A stretch of DNA of 64,000 bases from Diphasiastrum complanatum (GCA_029204225.1 CM055093.1:32685777-32749776); one strand, 5' to 3'; positions 50,021-62,999 are shown, counted from the first letter of the stretch. The notes: generated by a model not told the origin, from the letters alone. Numbers and translations are program-made.

Positions 50021-51259
50021 GGCAGTTGATATTGTTGAGTATTTGATGCTAGGACAACTGAATGACTCTTTGACAAAAGTACAGAAGAGGCAATTGATTC
50101 ATAAGGCTCAACCTTATCAATTGATTGCAAGACAATTGTATCATCATGGATCAGACAATATTCTACGTAGATGTGTTTTACCGCATGAAATTTCAGATTT
50201 AATCATGTTTGATGGCATGGGTAGAGGACACTTCTCAGGCTACAGATATTACTGTTGCAAAATTTTGTAGTCAGGTTGTTGGTGGCCTACACTTCATAAG
50301 GACACAGAAAATTATATTCAGACATGTGATATTTGCCAGCGAGCACGACGACCTACTAGACAAAACTATGGACCCTTACATCTGGTATATCGCAAGTGCC
50401 ATTTGAAAAATGGGGGCTAGATTATGTTGGTCCTCCTGCCGCGTGAGGATCTCAGGCCTAATATATTATCATAGCAATTGAGTATATGACCAAGTGGATT
50501 GAAGCCAAAGCTGTCAAAGTTGCTGATATGAAATCTACGACCAAGTTTCTTTATGAAAATATTATTATTAGATTTGGATGTTCGATCGAGATTGTCAGTG
50601 ACTGGGGTACACACTTTGTCAATCAAATAATAAAGTGTTTGTTGGAATATTTTATTGTTATACACCAATTCAGTACTCCATATTATCCCAAGAGGGAATG
50701 GCCAAGCTGAATCTTCCAATAAGATTCTCTGCACTATTATGACAAAAATAGTTGAAGCGAGTCGGTCTGATTGGGAATATAAACTGCATGTAGCATTATG
50801 GGCATTCGAAACCGCTTACAAGAGTAGTACAAATCAAACACCCTTTCAACTTGTTTATGGTCAAGATGCTGTCATGCTGATGGAATTTTTAATACCATCT
50901 TTACGCATAGCAGATCAGAGCAGTTAAATGATGAAAAGTCTTTACAACTACATCATGAAGCTTTGCACGAATTGTGTGAAACAAGATTGATGGCAGTTCA
51001 TGCATTAGCAGTAGAGAAAGCCCACCGTAAGACATGGCACAATCGTCAATTACACAAAAGATATCTGAAAGAAGGAGATCTAGAACTGCTGCACAAAACC
51101 AAGCTGATCAAGGAGAAATTGAAGTTTACCGGTGAAGGCCCGTATAAAGTAAAGGAAATCATGAACTATGGAGCAGTGATTCTTGAACACTTGGATAAAA
51201 AAAGCTTTGATACTCCCATGAATGCTTGGCAGCTTGCTCCGCTAGTTCAGCAAGTATGA
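50021..51259 (+). pseudogene. Gypsy-1 integrase, no chromodomain
   Basis: A zinc-binding region with CDICQRARRPTRQNYGPLHL lies near 50325-50385. The core is YIIIAIEYMTKWIEAKAVK, IEIVSDWGTHFVNQ (first and second acidic positions), and then, after a frame slip, GQAESSNKILCTIMTK (the Glu). The C-terminal block MHELCETRLMAV leads to GEGPYKVKEIMNYGAVIL, the GPY/F module. The reading ends soon after, so there is no chromodomain. That argues against the chromovirus branch. Confidence 0.8.
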
Positions 51260-51857
51260 TCCAAAGGATTTATTTTATTTTTATTTGTTTTTTTAATTTA
51301 TTGTTTGCACTATTTAATTGTTAATTTTCTTTTGAAAAAGATAGTAAAAAAAAAATGTATGGAAATACTAATGAGCAAAAGTCAGAAATGTTATCAGATC
51401 AGAAAGTAGTCAGATATTTATGGGAAAATGACTTGAAAAATTATTTTTTTGGTCATTTTTTGCACAAACTATGTTTAGAATTGTTCGCCGAGTTTTCAGA
51501 AGCCAGATCTACCTCAGATATACCCATACCGAGTTGGGCGAACGTTCTTTTCACCAGTTGGTACCTATTTTGGAGTTAGGCGAATGATCAACAATATGCC
51601 ATTTTGAGAACCTTCGCTGACATTTAAAATGCCAAATTTAGGTCGGCTATAGATTCAGATCCTGAAAATTTGTACTTATGACAGTACTTGGGCGAATGAT
51701 CCTCTTGGGCGAAGGTTCATCCTTCGCCAAACCTAGAAAACATAACATTCGTCGGATAGGTTCGGAGCCTTAGAAACCTTCGCTGAGATTTTTATAGCCT
51801 ATTTTCACAGTACTAAACAAGCCTGCAAATTTTCTGTTTAGAACTAAACATTGTCTA
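51260..51857. other. Gypsy-1 spacer with CTTCGCC words
   Basis: Non-coding. Between 51480 and 51790, 'gggcgaa', 'ccttcgct' and 'ccttcgcc' recur in both orientations, giving several small inverted pairs. It precedes the TATA box of the downstream ORF. Confidence 0.5.
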
Positions 51858-51877
51858 ATGGACCCTCCAAATGAGCC

Positions 51878-51885
51878 TATAAAAG
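51878..51885 (+). promoter_or_regulatory. TATA box before the extra gypsy ORF
   Basis: TATAAAAG in the context 'gcctataaaagagc', 150 bp upstream of an ATG at 52028 that opens the extra ORF region. An internal promoter is inferred, not shown. Confidence 0.4.
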
Positions 51886-52027
51886 AGCAAAATTTGATTT
51901 CATTCCTCACTTGTGCTAGCAAAGCTCTTGCTAATTTTTTCAGTGGCCAAAGCCTTCAAAACTTTCCATACTATTTTCTGATATACACTTGCACTCATTA
52001 CTCTCTGTTTCCTGCTCTTTTTCCATC

Positions 52028-54951
52028 ATGTCCAATAGATATGTCTTAGTCGCCTCATTACACTATCCATCGTGGTGTTCCAACTGCAATGGACATCATG
52101 ATCCTAGCACAAGCATGGTCACTCAGTGGATGACCCTTGCGGAGCCTCTGCTTACTGCAATGGGTATTCATGAGAGAGCCTTCTCAAGGAGAATCAACAT
52201 GGATTTTATCACTCTTGCCTTCAGTACTGGAAGGAGGAGAAATCCAAATTATATATTACCTTCCAGGGAGCTACACACAAGGTGCGTGTGACTGAGGCCG
52301 CCCTTGCTGCCATAGGGATAACATCTGGTACCCAAGTCTCACAGAACCATAAGCAAGCCAAACAGGCTATTAAGCCTTACATTGATACTACCTATGATAT
52401 GCACTAGCATAATGACGGCTTTCTTCTAGAGGCCATTACTGATCCTGCCATTCAGGCTGCTACTCAACTCCTCAACAATTTCGTGATGGTTGGCAACCTC
52501 CGTATTACTTCCCAAATTTTGCATAGGATAGTTGAGTCTCAGGCCAAGATAGCCAAGGCTCCTCTGGAACCATATAACTAGTTCAAGACTGTCTTCGGAG
52601 AGCTAAACGAGCTATCAAGAGCAATACCAAGCAGCAGTTTGTTGCTGGCCAGATGTTGTCACTCTTAGCAGCCTCCCCACCTTGAAAATAAAATCCATGG
52701 TTTTAGTATGGACGCCGTGCTCTCTAATTATGAAGAGGCACCAGCTGAATCCTCCCAACAGACATCGAGTTCACATACTCAACGTCATCCACGCAGCGAG
52801 ATCGTCATTCCTAACTCGCCTTCCGCGTCACGTCGAAGGACTAGACGGACATCTTCAGCTGCGCTTCTACCCCCCGCTGCTATCTGCCCTGAACTACCTA
52901 TCTCTCAATCCATTGATCAATCCCTCGTCTTTGCTTCCTCACAAGGTTAGTCTGTGACAATTGGATCTACCATTCCAGTCATAGTTGTCCCGGCTGTCTC
53001 TATCCCACAGATCCGAGTCATTTCTCCAAACACACAATCATTCATGGATATGTTCGATAATTCCAACCCACTGAGCCCTTATGATACTTTTGTAATGCCC
53101 CAAAGCCCCGGAACCTTTGAACTCCAATCCCTTGGAAGAGGATTTGAACAGTTCCATGATACTGCTACGAGATTTGATGATTCCTTCCATATCGACCAGC
53201 AAGATCAAGTTGAAGCTACAACATCCTTAGGGTCAATCATGTTGTTATATCTCTAACGTAGTTCGACGCCACAGTACCAGAGGATTTTGAAGCTGAACAT
53301 ATATTTGAAGAAGAAGAACCAGCCACACACTAGAGGCCAGTTAGCACGATTCCTACCAGAGCTGTTCCTATTGCTTCTGCTACTGTTGTGCCTACTACCG
53401 TGGATTCTGGTGATGCAATGGGTCTTGTTTCTAACCTTGAGCACGTGATCCAGACCATGATTGATGAAAAGAAAGGCATGTCCAAGTGCATAGCCGATCT
53501 TGGGACAGAGAATACCCTGATTAGCCAGAAGGTTATTCAGATCAACCGCAAGCTTTGATGATTGCCAAGCAACACGAGGCAAAGTTCGAAGCTGATTTGA
53601 AGAAGGCCAATGAGTCTGCTCAATGACTAGAAGACTATGTGGCGACCCTTCAGAATGCACTCACCACGGCATAGGACAAAGTTGACAAGGCAGTCCAAGA
53701 TTCCAAACAGCAGGTCTTGTTGCTAGCAAGACAGTTGGACTTAGCAACATTGGAACGCGAACGACTTCAAGGTGAATTGGACGTGACCACCCTTGAATGC
53801 GATTCCTACTTACAGACCCAAGTGCCTGATCATCCAGTCACACCGGATGAGATCAGATACTTGTTTCGCAAAGTGAAAATCTACCATACTGCACTACCGG
53901 GGTTTCAGAAAAAATTTGATAAACTCAAAAGGATGACAACCATCGAGTTAAGCAAGCCCAAGGCCATTATAAAGGATTATGAGAAAGCCGCCGCTTAGGT
54001 GTTGAAAGTCGGGCCTCAAATTCCAGTTCCATTGATGCCATAGTTCTCACCTCAGCACCAGGATCAGGCAACAATGGATACAGAGCTGAATTCAGGCATG
54101 GAATAGGGTGGAGCTCTCGATGTTCAAGAAGAACAGCCAGTTCCACATGCAACGCAAGCAGGTCCATCTTCATCAAGGACTACACCATTGTTCAGATCGA
54201 GGATCAGCGTCGAGGACCAGATCCAGAGCTTTTAGCGCAACATCCTCGTGAGTCCTCGCATGGTGGTTGGGTCATCAAGTTTAAGACCTTTGAAATTGAG
54301 GCCGGCAAAGAATTGGATACGATACTTGCATTGGGAGATCAGTCAGCTTGGAGAACTACAGTTTTTGAGAAATCTCTAGAATCCATCAGAAGTTATGTGG
54401 CCAGCCCTCGCCAATTGCGCGTAGATCCATACTACGTACCAATGTCGCACAAAAATAAGTGGAAGGATTTGGGATTGGCCATGGACACCAACCATACACC
54501 GAACTGGCCAATCATCCACCAACCGTATAGTTGAGAGATATCAGTGGACTTTCATCAAGCCCTACAAACATACCAGCGGAAGTATATCCACTCTCCCGAC
54601 CCAACAGTGAGGCAATCGACGCTATTCACAAAAGAAATAACTCTATTGGTGTCCGTTGCAACACGATGGGATAGTTGTCTTTCTACTTTGGCATTCGATC
54701 TAAATAAGCCAATGGCATCAAATAGTATTAAAGATCAGCTATCGGTGGCCCAATATATTTCTGTGTTGCAATGATGGGAGGCTCCTGGGATCTCGCTTCA
54801 TAGCTTGGACGACTTCTAAATGGATCGTCGGAGCCCATCGTTGTTTTTTGTCACATAACTTAGATTTCAACACTGCCCAACTCGATTTCATGGAGAAGGT
54901 GCAGTATCATTTAATAAAGATTCGACATGATGCAAATAAAAGCCCAAAGTA
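52028..54951 (+). pseudogene. Extra ORF region between gypsy-1 integrase and 3' LTR
   Basis: Starts MSNRYVLVASLHYPSWCSNC and continues as a chain of plus-strand frames: AFSRRINMDFITLAF; VTEAALAAIGITSGTQ; a Ser/Pro/Arg-rich part with PSASRRRTRRTSSAA; a helical, probably coiled-coil part with LLARQLDLATLERERLQGEL; and a final block with SIRSYVASPRQLRVDPYY and TYQRKYIHSPDPTVRQS, ending near N-K-S-P-K at 54951. It does not resemble gag, pol or chromodomain. No membrane segment or signal peptide is clear, so an envelope-like role is unsupported. At least eight breaks show decay. The position matches 'additional ORFs' known in some plant gypsy lineages. Confidence 0.5.
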
Positions 54952-54987
54952 ACTGCATCTCATAGGTGTCATGGGACCGCCACCAAT

Positions 54988-55002
54988 TTTGCTGGGGGAT
55001 AC
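54988..55002 (+). promoter_or_regulatory. Gypsy-1 polypurine tract
   Basis: TTTTGCTGGGGGATAC directly precedes the LTR start TGTTGGAGG. The G-rich run is the plus-strand primer of Ty3/gypsy elements. Confidence 0.75.
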
Positions 55003-55703
55003 TGTTGGAGGGTTTGCGGATCCCAAGGCAACCCTAACCCTAGTTAATAAGTGAGAGATATTTGGCACCCTACGTGTGTAAGTCCAACCCGATGATCACA
55101 TAGTTATTTGAATAGTTACAAGTCAATAAAAGGACTTTAGGTCTTTTTGCGGGACTTTTAATATCGCAGGGCCTAAATGTCAAGTTAGTGAATAAAGTTG
55201 GGTTTCCCTCCAATTTGAATGGTTCGTACTCTTTTTTACATTTGAATAGTTATGGAGGCAAAAATGTACCAATAGGATTCAGAGGCCAGAGTCCTCCTCT
55301 CTACTATAAAAAGGGACCAACTCGAGTTTCCTACACATGCACATATCTTCATTTCAATAAAGCATATTGGTTCTCTTGTGAAATGGATTTATGAATGTCT
55401 TTGCTCTCTATCACTTTTCCTCCATCTCTCATGTTTTTTTTGGATTTATCAATTGTTGGATCTGATTGTTATTGGGTTTTCCTGTTTCTATATTTTTTAT
55501 GAGAGAGAAAGAGTAAGCTATCTTCATTGTGGATCTTAGTGTTAATGCTTTGGCTTAATGGATGTTAGAGTTAGATCTGGATCTTCCATTCATGCTGAAT
55601 TCTGAGATATGCTATCGCTCTCATGGGAACTAACTTCATTTTTCCGATTGCTAGATTGATTAGATCTTGGGTTGAGGATATGCAAGGAAAGAAACTCACT
55701 ACA
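55003..55703 (+). mobile_element. Gypsy-1 3' LTR
   Basis: About 701 bp, starting TGTTGGAGGGTTTGC and ending near CTACA. It has a TATA box 'ctataaaaaggg' near 55307 and 'tttcaataaagca' about 50 bp later, in the order expected of U3-R. It aligns with window positions 1-595. Beyond 55703 copia RNase H sequence begins within about 60 bp. Confidence 0.8.
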
Positions 55704-55764
55704 TTCTATTGAAGGTCCTAGCTCGTCTACTTCATAGAAATAGCTTATCAACAATGAATCCGAA

Positions 55765-56146
55765 AGAAGCAAGAAACAATATATCTTTCGTCAATAGAGG
55801 CCGAGTACAAGGCTCTAACAACCACAACCAAGGAGGTGATTTGGATCAAGAGGTTGATTGAGGAGCTCAAAGTGATCAGATCAAGTGTCATTCCACTCAT
55901 CTACAATGATAACATCTTGGCCCAACACCTAGCATCCAATACAATCTACCATGCAAGGAGCAAACACATAGAAGTTGCTCACTTTTTTGTAAGGGAGAAA
56001 GTCCAAGCTAAAGAGGTCTCATTGGAGCATGTTTCAAGTGAAGAATACATTGCTGATATATTGAAAAAGCCTCTTGAAAAGGCTGTATTTTTAAAGCTTA
56101 AATCAGCCCTTGGCTTAGTTGGTAAAGTTATGTTATCATCTAGCTA
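55765..56146 (+). pseudogene. Copia-6 RNase H end
   Basis: Reads KKQETIYLSSIEAEYKALT and KEVIWIKRLIEELKVI, then NDNILAQHLASNTIYHARSK, HIEVAHFFVREKVQAKEVS and YIADILKKPLEKAVFLKLKS, ending GLVGKVMLSSS before TAG. It is the last about 125 residues of a copia polyprotein, largely uninterrupted, and is joined upstream to the gypsy-1 LTR. It is close in sequence to the fragment at 63.7-64.0 kb, probably the same family. Confidence 0.85.
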
Positions 56147-56149
56147 GAT

Positions 56150-56350
56150 TGTGAGGAGTATTAAAATTTTACAAATCTAGCTTGTCTAGTTTGATGTAAT
56201 TCCACTTGTAAGTGATGATGTGGCACATGCCACATGTATAGATAGTTAGCCCTATACCTATTCATGTAAATTCCTCACACAAGGTCTATTGGAAGCTTTT
56301 CTAATGAGTACAAAATGTACATTAGCATTGTAGAGAGAATGTAGGACTAT
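56150..56350 (+). mobile_element. Copia-6 polypurine tract and LTR start
   Basis: TTGTGAGGAG precedes TATTAAAATTTTAC, a mutated TGTTAAAATTTT-type LTR start. 'tgatgtggcacatgcc' is also shared with the LTR-like stretch at 21.6 kb. The right end is not resolved. Confidence 0.5.
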
Positions 56351-57040
56351 TTTTAGCATGTTTTACCTTGTTGGTGGATCTCAAGATCTTGAGGTCAATG
56401 CTAGGGTTGACAAAATATATTAGGGTATTGAATTTAGGTTTAGGTCAAGAAAGGTTGAATGGTGACCCTCAACCCTAAATATGAGATGGATATGTATATA
56501 TGTCTATGAGATTTTGCCATAAAGTTCCTTGACATTGTCTTTGTGTGGTGAGCTAAAGATTGCGTATGTGAGTGATCCTATGCATTTAAGGCATTTTATG
56601 GAAGGTACTGAAGTTGATTAAAGGTTATTAAAGCTTTCTAGGCCTTTCTTTTATGATCAAATCTATGTGCCTAAAGTGGACTTAAATGCCAAGATAAGCT
56701 AGTTTTGGTAACTAGTCTTGATTCTAGCTCATAGTTTGGATCTAGATCAATCAAACGTGCATTCTCCATCACTTTTGGCATTGATTGGGATTCATTTTGC
56801 TGTAAATTTTTATCAATTAATCAAAAGTATCACAAGTTAATTAATTGGTTGCACACCACCTCAAGATGTTTTTCTAGAAAGGTATGAATTGGAAATATAG
56901 TAAGTAGATCCAAAGTGCAAAATAAAACTTTTTCCGAAAAATCAACCAAAGATTGATTATTTAAACATAAATGACATAGATGTCTTAGTTTTAGATTTTG
57001 AGTTGAAAATGACTAATCATTTACAAATGTCGGAGAATCT
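56351..57040. other. AT-rich spacer with a duplicated unknown fragment
   Basis: No intact gene. 56870-57020 carries a decayed copy of the 32.8-kb ORF: K-N-Q-P-K-I-D, then IDVLVLDFELKMTNHLQ, compared with VDVLALINFELTMTNHLRK there. The rest is featureless. Confidence 0.5.
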
Positions 57041-57981
57041 AGGCGAATGCACAAGATTCAATAGAAGAAGGATTGGTGATTATGTTTCCCTCGATGTCAT
57101 ACACTACGCCACTCTGATCACGCAGGCATGTACAAAAAAAATACGATAGAGTTGTAAAATTGGAAAAGCAGACAATCAGACAAATCAATTAGAAATACAG
57201 ACAGAAAACGAAAGTAGCGAAGCATGCAATGTTGACAAAATCTAAACGCAATAGCAAGACAGTAATTGATTCAGATTGATGTATGTAAAAATACAAGTCA
57301 GAAGAATGCTCTGAGCACAAGACAATTATAGATGAAACCACATGCTTAGGAAGCTAACAGTGTTCTGTAAAAGCTATGAGCTTATTTCTGACAATCAGTT
57401 TAATAGAGAGAAATGGATGCTTGAAAACATCTACAGTGTGTCTATCTCCACTTCTATCGCTTATTATTTTCTCTCCTACAATTGCATGTTTTATATTTTT
57501 ACACTCGTGCAGATGTAAGTACCAAAAGGAGGTGTGGTGTGCCATCTGAGGATGGCAGCTTTTGTCATTGTCGAAGTAGTTTCATAGTACAGGAGCAGTC
57601 GTGAGAGAAGAGCATGAAGACTGTTGGTGCCGCTCTTTTTATGTAGGCATGAAGGCCACTACAGGCCGCAAGTGACGTTCTTGCAGGACCTTGTGGTCCC
57701 CCTTTTTGCGGGGCCTCAGAACCATCACTATAGGCTGCAAGAAGGGCTCTTGAAGGACCTTGCGATCTCCCTTTTTGCAGGGCCTCATAACCATCGCTAC
57801 AGACCACAAGAAGGGCTCTTGCGGGACCTTGCGATCCATTTGCAGCTGTAGGACTTCTAATGTCTATCTTCGATAATAGAGTATTTCTGCAGACTGTGCG
57901 ACAATGCATGTAAATCTATAGTAAATGAATGGAACTAGATTAACATGGGATTTAGGAGAGTAGAGAAAACAAAATCCAACA
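57041..57981 (-). mobile_element. Copia-4 3' LTR with 69-bp minisatellite
   Basis: On the minus strand it starts TGTTGGATTTTG at 57981, next to a polypurine tract (TTAAGGGGGG at 57982-57991). CTGCAGAAATAC follows at about 57885, then a minisatellite. The far end near 57050 is approximate. Confidence 0.6.
57650..57845. repeat. 69-bp minisatellite inside copia-4 LTR
   Basis: Units anchored at GGACCTTG at 57685, 57754 and 57823, spacing 69 bp each, with a partial unit before. As 69 is divisible by three, open frames with 23-residue repeats run through it on both strands. These are not genes. Confidence 0.9.
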
Positions 57982-57989
57982 CCCCCCCT

Positions 57990-58470
57990 TAATCTAGATC
58001 CATAAATGCCTTGATCTTTAGACTAAGCGATGCACAAAATCTGTTGTGTGCATCAATGTTCAGTGCCTTGGTAAACACATCAAATGTCATGTCCTACGTT
58101 CGTCGACAATTCGTCAAGCTTACCTCTCTATTGACGTCATGTCACGCGTTCGTCGACAATACATCAAGCTTACCTCTCTATCAAGAACTTTACTCTTGAC
58201 ATAGTGATATCGAATCTCAATGTGCTTACTCCTAGAGAGAATCTAGGGTTGGCTGATAAGGCAATAACACTCTAATTATCACAAAAAATGATTATCGGAG
58301 TGTACTGATTCAGAATAATATCTGACAATAAATTTTTCAACCAAATTTCTTCTTTAATAGCTTGAGAAGCAACAATATACTGTGCTTCTGTGGAGTTTAT
58401 ATAGCTCAATAAGCTCCCCACAAAATCTGATTCTACCAACCGATAAGAATAATTATTTTTTTATTTTGGA
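57990..58470 (-). pseudogene. Copia-4 RNase H end
   Basis: The minus strand reads STEAQYIVASQAIKEEIWLK and IIIFCDN, then SKHIEIRYHYVKSKVLDRE and FTKALNIDAHNRFCASL, the copia RNase H order, down to the polypurine tract. A local duplication near 58080-58180 repeats 'cgacaattcgtcaagcttac'-like sequence. Stops and frame slips are present. Confidence 0.75.
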
Positions 58471-58535
58471 AATAGCACTAAATTCTCCTTCTTAAGTCAC
58501 TGGTAGTTATTACTATCACCTAGACTAACTTCCAC

Positions 58536-58700
58536 ATGGATTCCCAAAGCAAGGCTGGTCCCATCATGAACAAGCTCGATGGATCCAATTACCTTTTGTA
58601 AAAATTTAAGATGAAAACAATGCTAATGGCTAAGGAGTTGTATGATGTTGTCACAAGTGCAAAGGCAAAGCCCGAAGCAGATGATATAGCAATCTCCCTT
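58536..58700 (+). pseudogene. Copia gag N-terminal fragment
   Basis: The ATG at 58536 reads M-D-S-Q-S-K-A-G-P, then MNKLDGSNYL, KFKMKTMLMAKELYDVV, the gag N-terminus of a copia element, with a stop replacing the usual Trp in the N-Y-x-x-W-K motif. The same M-D-S-Q-S-K-A start occurs at 2103. It breaks off after about 50 codons. Orientation is opposite to the adjacent copia-4. Confidence 0.6.
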
Positions 58701-61452
58701 CCTTCAATGTTTTTTGATTTTCTGATTTGACTAAAAGATTGCTATGGGAGCGTTCAGTGCTGTGTATTCAGATTCTATTTGATGGGATTTCTTCTCTGAT
58801 GTATGAGTTTATATGTGAGTGTATTCATATTGTGTGTTGTGTTTTCTCATGAATAATGATTATATTATCATGTTTCTAGCTTTTTGCAGGACTGGATTAT
58901 TGTTTTCGAATTGAGATCTTGTTGGATTTGGAGGAGCGTCTATTCGTACATGGATCTTTGCAGCTTTTGAGAAGAATGATGCTATTTTTGTATTGGCGTT
59001 GTTTTGCCACTATCTTTATGTTGTTTTGAGAGTGGCATCCCATAACCCATGTGTCCGCCTGAAATAAGACCCTTTTACTAATTGTGTGTCCCATGACACT
59101 TGATCTTCTAAGTAAACTCTTTGTCAATTGCATTTTACAGTTTTGTGATCCCATGTCTTCGCACTCTGTACATTGACAAAAAAGAAAACAACAGAAAATA
59201 AAGCAAAGCACAAAACTAAACTGCGCAAAAGCGCGGAGGTGCGGATGACTCGCCATATCATTTTATTCAACATTTTTCCTTAAGTTTGATCTTCCTGTTG
59301 CCTTTGTTTTGCGTCTATTCACTCTGGTTTGGGCTGGACTTTGCCCGTATGTTTTGAACCTCTGATGCGTATCGTTGTGACATGCTTAGTGCTCTTTCAA
59401 GGATGATTACACAAGTTTTGGTCCCACCGAAATCCCAGGTTGTCAGCTTTTCTATTGTATTTCGAATCTGGTTATGCTCGTAGCTCAAATGAGAGACATT
59501 CCTTCAGACGCATGTCACATCTTGCCATGTTACTTTTCCTTGTATGATTTCTTTCTCATTGACAGCAATGATCCTGCAAATCTTGGTGCCACAGAAACCA
59601 TTGTCTGTTGCTCACAGAGCTTTAAAGATCCTCCTCTGCATTGCTGAATTCAAGGCTGTCAAGTGACTTTTTTATTGAATTATATTTCTTACGGTTGATC
59701 AGACTCTAGCTTCTTGTTTACCTTAGTTTTTGGTGTCTTCACTTTGCATATTGCCTGCGCCTTATCTGTATTTCTGGAACAAGTGATGATGAGCCAAAGA
59801 TTCTCCATTTTGTTCCAACACCCCATATGGGGCTGCTGGCAGCTGCTGCTGCAGATCTGGCCCCTCTCCCAGAACCAATCCTGTACCCTTCCCTCTTCTT
59901 AAAACCTCAGTATTCCACAAAATTTTTGAAAACAATATTTCAAAGTTCCTTTTCCTAGGTTTAGGGTTTAAGAAACCTCTTTAGTGGTTAGCACCAACTT
60001 AAGTGTACATAAATTACATGTCAAGCAAAAATATTTAGGACACTCATACATATTCAAATACAAATTTTACTACATATAGTTTATAAAACTATATCTTTAT
60101 AAATACATACACACGTACATAGTCCACTCTCCAAACTATTATGCTAAAGTGTAAATGAATGATTAATTAATTATACACTAGAAAAATTGCCCTACATTTG
60201 CTCTTGCTAGCAACCGTAACTAAGCTTATTATACCTCACAACAAGAGTGCTAGACTTTTCGAAATAATTAGAATGGTTACTAAAAATGTTGTAAGGTACC
60301 AAAAAAAACCTCATTCTTAACTATATTGGCATAGAGAGACTAGCTTAGCGATATTAGACTATTCATACTTCATACACTATAGTGGTCGCCCAATATTTTT
60401 CGTAATAATTTAGCATGTTGAACATAATGGAATTGCTTATCACCAAATAGCAATTGCTTACATGCCCAACAATATAAGTTTGCTCCTTTATAGATCACTT
60501 TGGAATCATTTAAGAGCACCCTTAACCAAAGAACTTTCTACACTCTAGGTCCATACTCGGAAAGAGTATATTATTTAGTATTGGTATTTTAAGTTTAAGA
60601 TACATTATACCCTTGTTAGTTGTTGGGTGCGGGAGGCATGCCATCTAATCTACTTCTCATGAAGAAATTGCAATCCTTTGAATTGTTATTATTGTTTCTA
60701 ACTAAGGTTAAACATTATTGCTAGGCCATGTTGAAGTTGCATGTCATTGAAACTCTTATTATCAATTTCAACTGAACTCTAACATTGATAATTGTTAAGC
60801 CTCAAGAGACATGCAAAGCACCATGGTTGAGAGGCATGCAAATTTATCTAGATTGCATATTGTTCAAACTATTATCATTAGTTCTAACCACAATGTATCG
60901 TTGCCAATTATTGCATCTTAGGAGACTCTAGAAATGTTGTTAAGAGGCATGCCAATCAAACTCTTTTATCATGCTATGCTTGGAGGCCATGACATATTAT
61001 TCAACATATCATTATTTTTATCCAAGCTAATATTTTTATTATCAACAACTTGTTAGAGCTTCATCCATCCCAAACAATTGACCCCTTAAATGAAACTCCA
61101 AATCGAAGACTTAAAACATTTCTTAACTAAATCGACAATGTTGTGCTAAAAGGTGTGGCATGACTATCTAAAAATAATAACATGTGTATCATACATGGAC
61201 TCGCTTTTCTTTTTAGGGTGAAAAGCTTATAGATTGGGTGAAGCATTGATATCAGTGAATAGATTTTATTTCTTTTCCGAGCATTAGGAGATGAACATTA
61301 TACCACCACAAAACAACACTAAGATAAAAGAAAATCATATTCTTAGGATTTTGACTTATATATCATGATAATATATATACTAGAGCATGATATATCTTAT
61401 TATGTACCAATAAACCTCATTGCCTATTGGAAATTGAGGTTGGGGTGGGGGG

Positions 61453-61454
<2 letters not shown>
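58701..61454. other. AT-rich non-coding; diffuse repeats at 60.6-61.0 kb
   Basis: No gene is recognised. A minus-strand frame at 59256-58897 begins with a hydrophobic, signal-like stretch but has no other support. From 60630 to 60960 'gaggcatgc' recurs three times with similar surroundings, a diverged tandem repeat. Confidence 0.4.

Positions 61455-61509
<55 letters not shown>
61455..61509. repeat. (GA)n microsatellite
   Basis: A pure GA tract of about 55 bp preceded by a G-rich run. Confidence 0.97.
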
Positions 61510-61511
<2 letters not shown>

Positions 61512-62980
61512 GTACAGTCCAGTCGTTTTTCTTTTTTTGGAATCAATATTTGAGTTTTTTGCAAAAATTGTCAATGTTCTAAATGGTGTACAAACATATG
61601 TTGTCACGTTCAAAAAAAATATTTTATTAAAATTCATGACAATGCTAATGAAAATTTTTACTTGATTATTTTCTATATATTCAAATTTGTATATACGAAA
61701 AAAAAAACTTGAAAAGTGAAAACATTATTAAGTTGATAACATTTGAATATTTAAAAATCATTCTTGAAAGGAATTTAGATTTCTAATGTAATAACATTTT
61801 TTGAAAATTTTAAACTTAAGTTGCTAGTTAGAACAAAAAATCTTGACATTTACAATATTAATATTTTATTTTATTATTTTTTAAATTGAAAAATATTTTA
61901 AAATAACTATTTCTAAAACTATATAGAATATAATTTTTTTTTTAAAATAACTCTTATTTTCAAAAAATGATATCATGCATATTGAGAAATGTAAATACTT
62001 TAAATCTTCTTTAAAATACACACTACTTCATGATTTGACTATCTTTTTTTTCAAAAACATTTTAAAAGCGTTATTTGCAAAAAGTTACAAAAATAATATC
62101 TTTTATATTTCATTTGGGTCCATTCTTTTTTAACAAAAACATTAGGTAATGTTGGTATTGACTCTACGATATTCAACATTCTGTGTCTCAATATTATACT
62201 CTTGAACTAAGAGATCTGACAAATTTCCTATGTTAGCAACTTTTCTACTAGCAAGAGGTTGTGGCTCCTTTTATAGGAGAACGACGTAGTCTCCATTATC
62301 TGAAGAATTTTCTACCTTCTCTGATTCATCTGGGAAAACTCACAAAGATTTTATTTTTATTTTTGTATAATCGACCAATTTTGAATCTACCGTAAAAATG
62401 CACAAGCTAGTTTGGACCAATTTTGGTCATATGACTTGTAATTGGTAAGATGGCCATGTTGTGGGATGTCACACGTTGTTCATCAACATTCTTTGGGGTA
62501 TATCGTTCTTTTTAATTCTCTTCAATAGCACTATTTCACCTCATGCAATTCCCCTCCTGAATTTCCATACATAATCTATATCTAGAATTGACCTTTTGTT
62601 AAAATATGATTATCTATAAGTATTTAAAATATGAAAATCTATTGAAAATTTGGTTTACCTAAAAAATACTAAAGAATAAAAAAAAATGTATTCCTATGAT
62701 TCTTTTTTCATTTTCACTAATGAGAGTTGCTCATCTGCAAATACATTAACAATTAATTTCATGGAATTGATCTCTTGCATATTTTTTCACTCAAAAATAT
62801 ATAGAATTGAGATTTTTTTTAATTTAGTCAACTTTTGATAAAATTGACCTTAAACTCAAATTTCTTTCACAATTTCAAGCTGATAAAAAAAATTTCAATT
62901 TATGGGGCTTTACAACAAAGAATCTCATTTTCCGCATGTTGATTTCACACATTTGGATTGTCCTTTACATGTACTTGTGA
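61510..62980. other. Very AT-rich non-coding
   Basis: Dominated by A and T runs, with no reading frames or motifs. Confidence 0.6.
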
Positions 62981-62999
62981 TCTCCTAAGGTGTGTAGAT

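Noticed and set aside
52028-54951. Envelope gene of a plant gypsy element
   Set aside because: Position fits, but no signal peptide, membrane span or cysteine pattern was seen.
57565-57909. Repeat proteins with 23-residue units
   Set aside because: 69-bp minisatellite in a copia LTR; open in several frames on both strands.
58897-59256. Small secreted protein on the minus strand
   Set aside because: Only a hydrophobic start; no family, no splice partners, and both strands are AT-rich filler.
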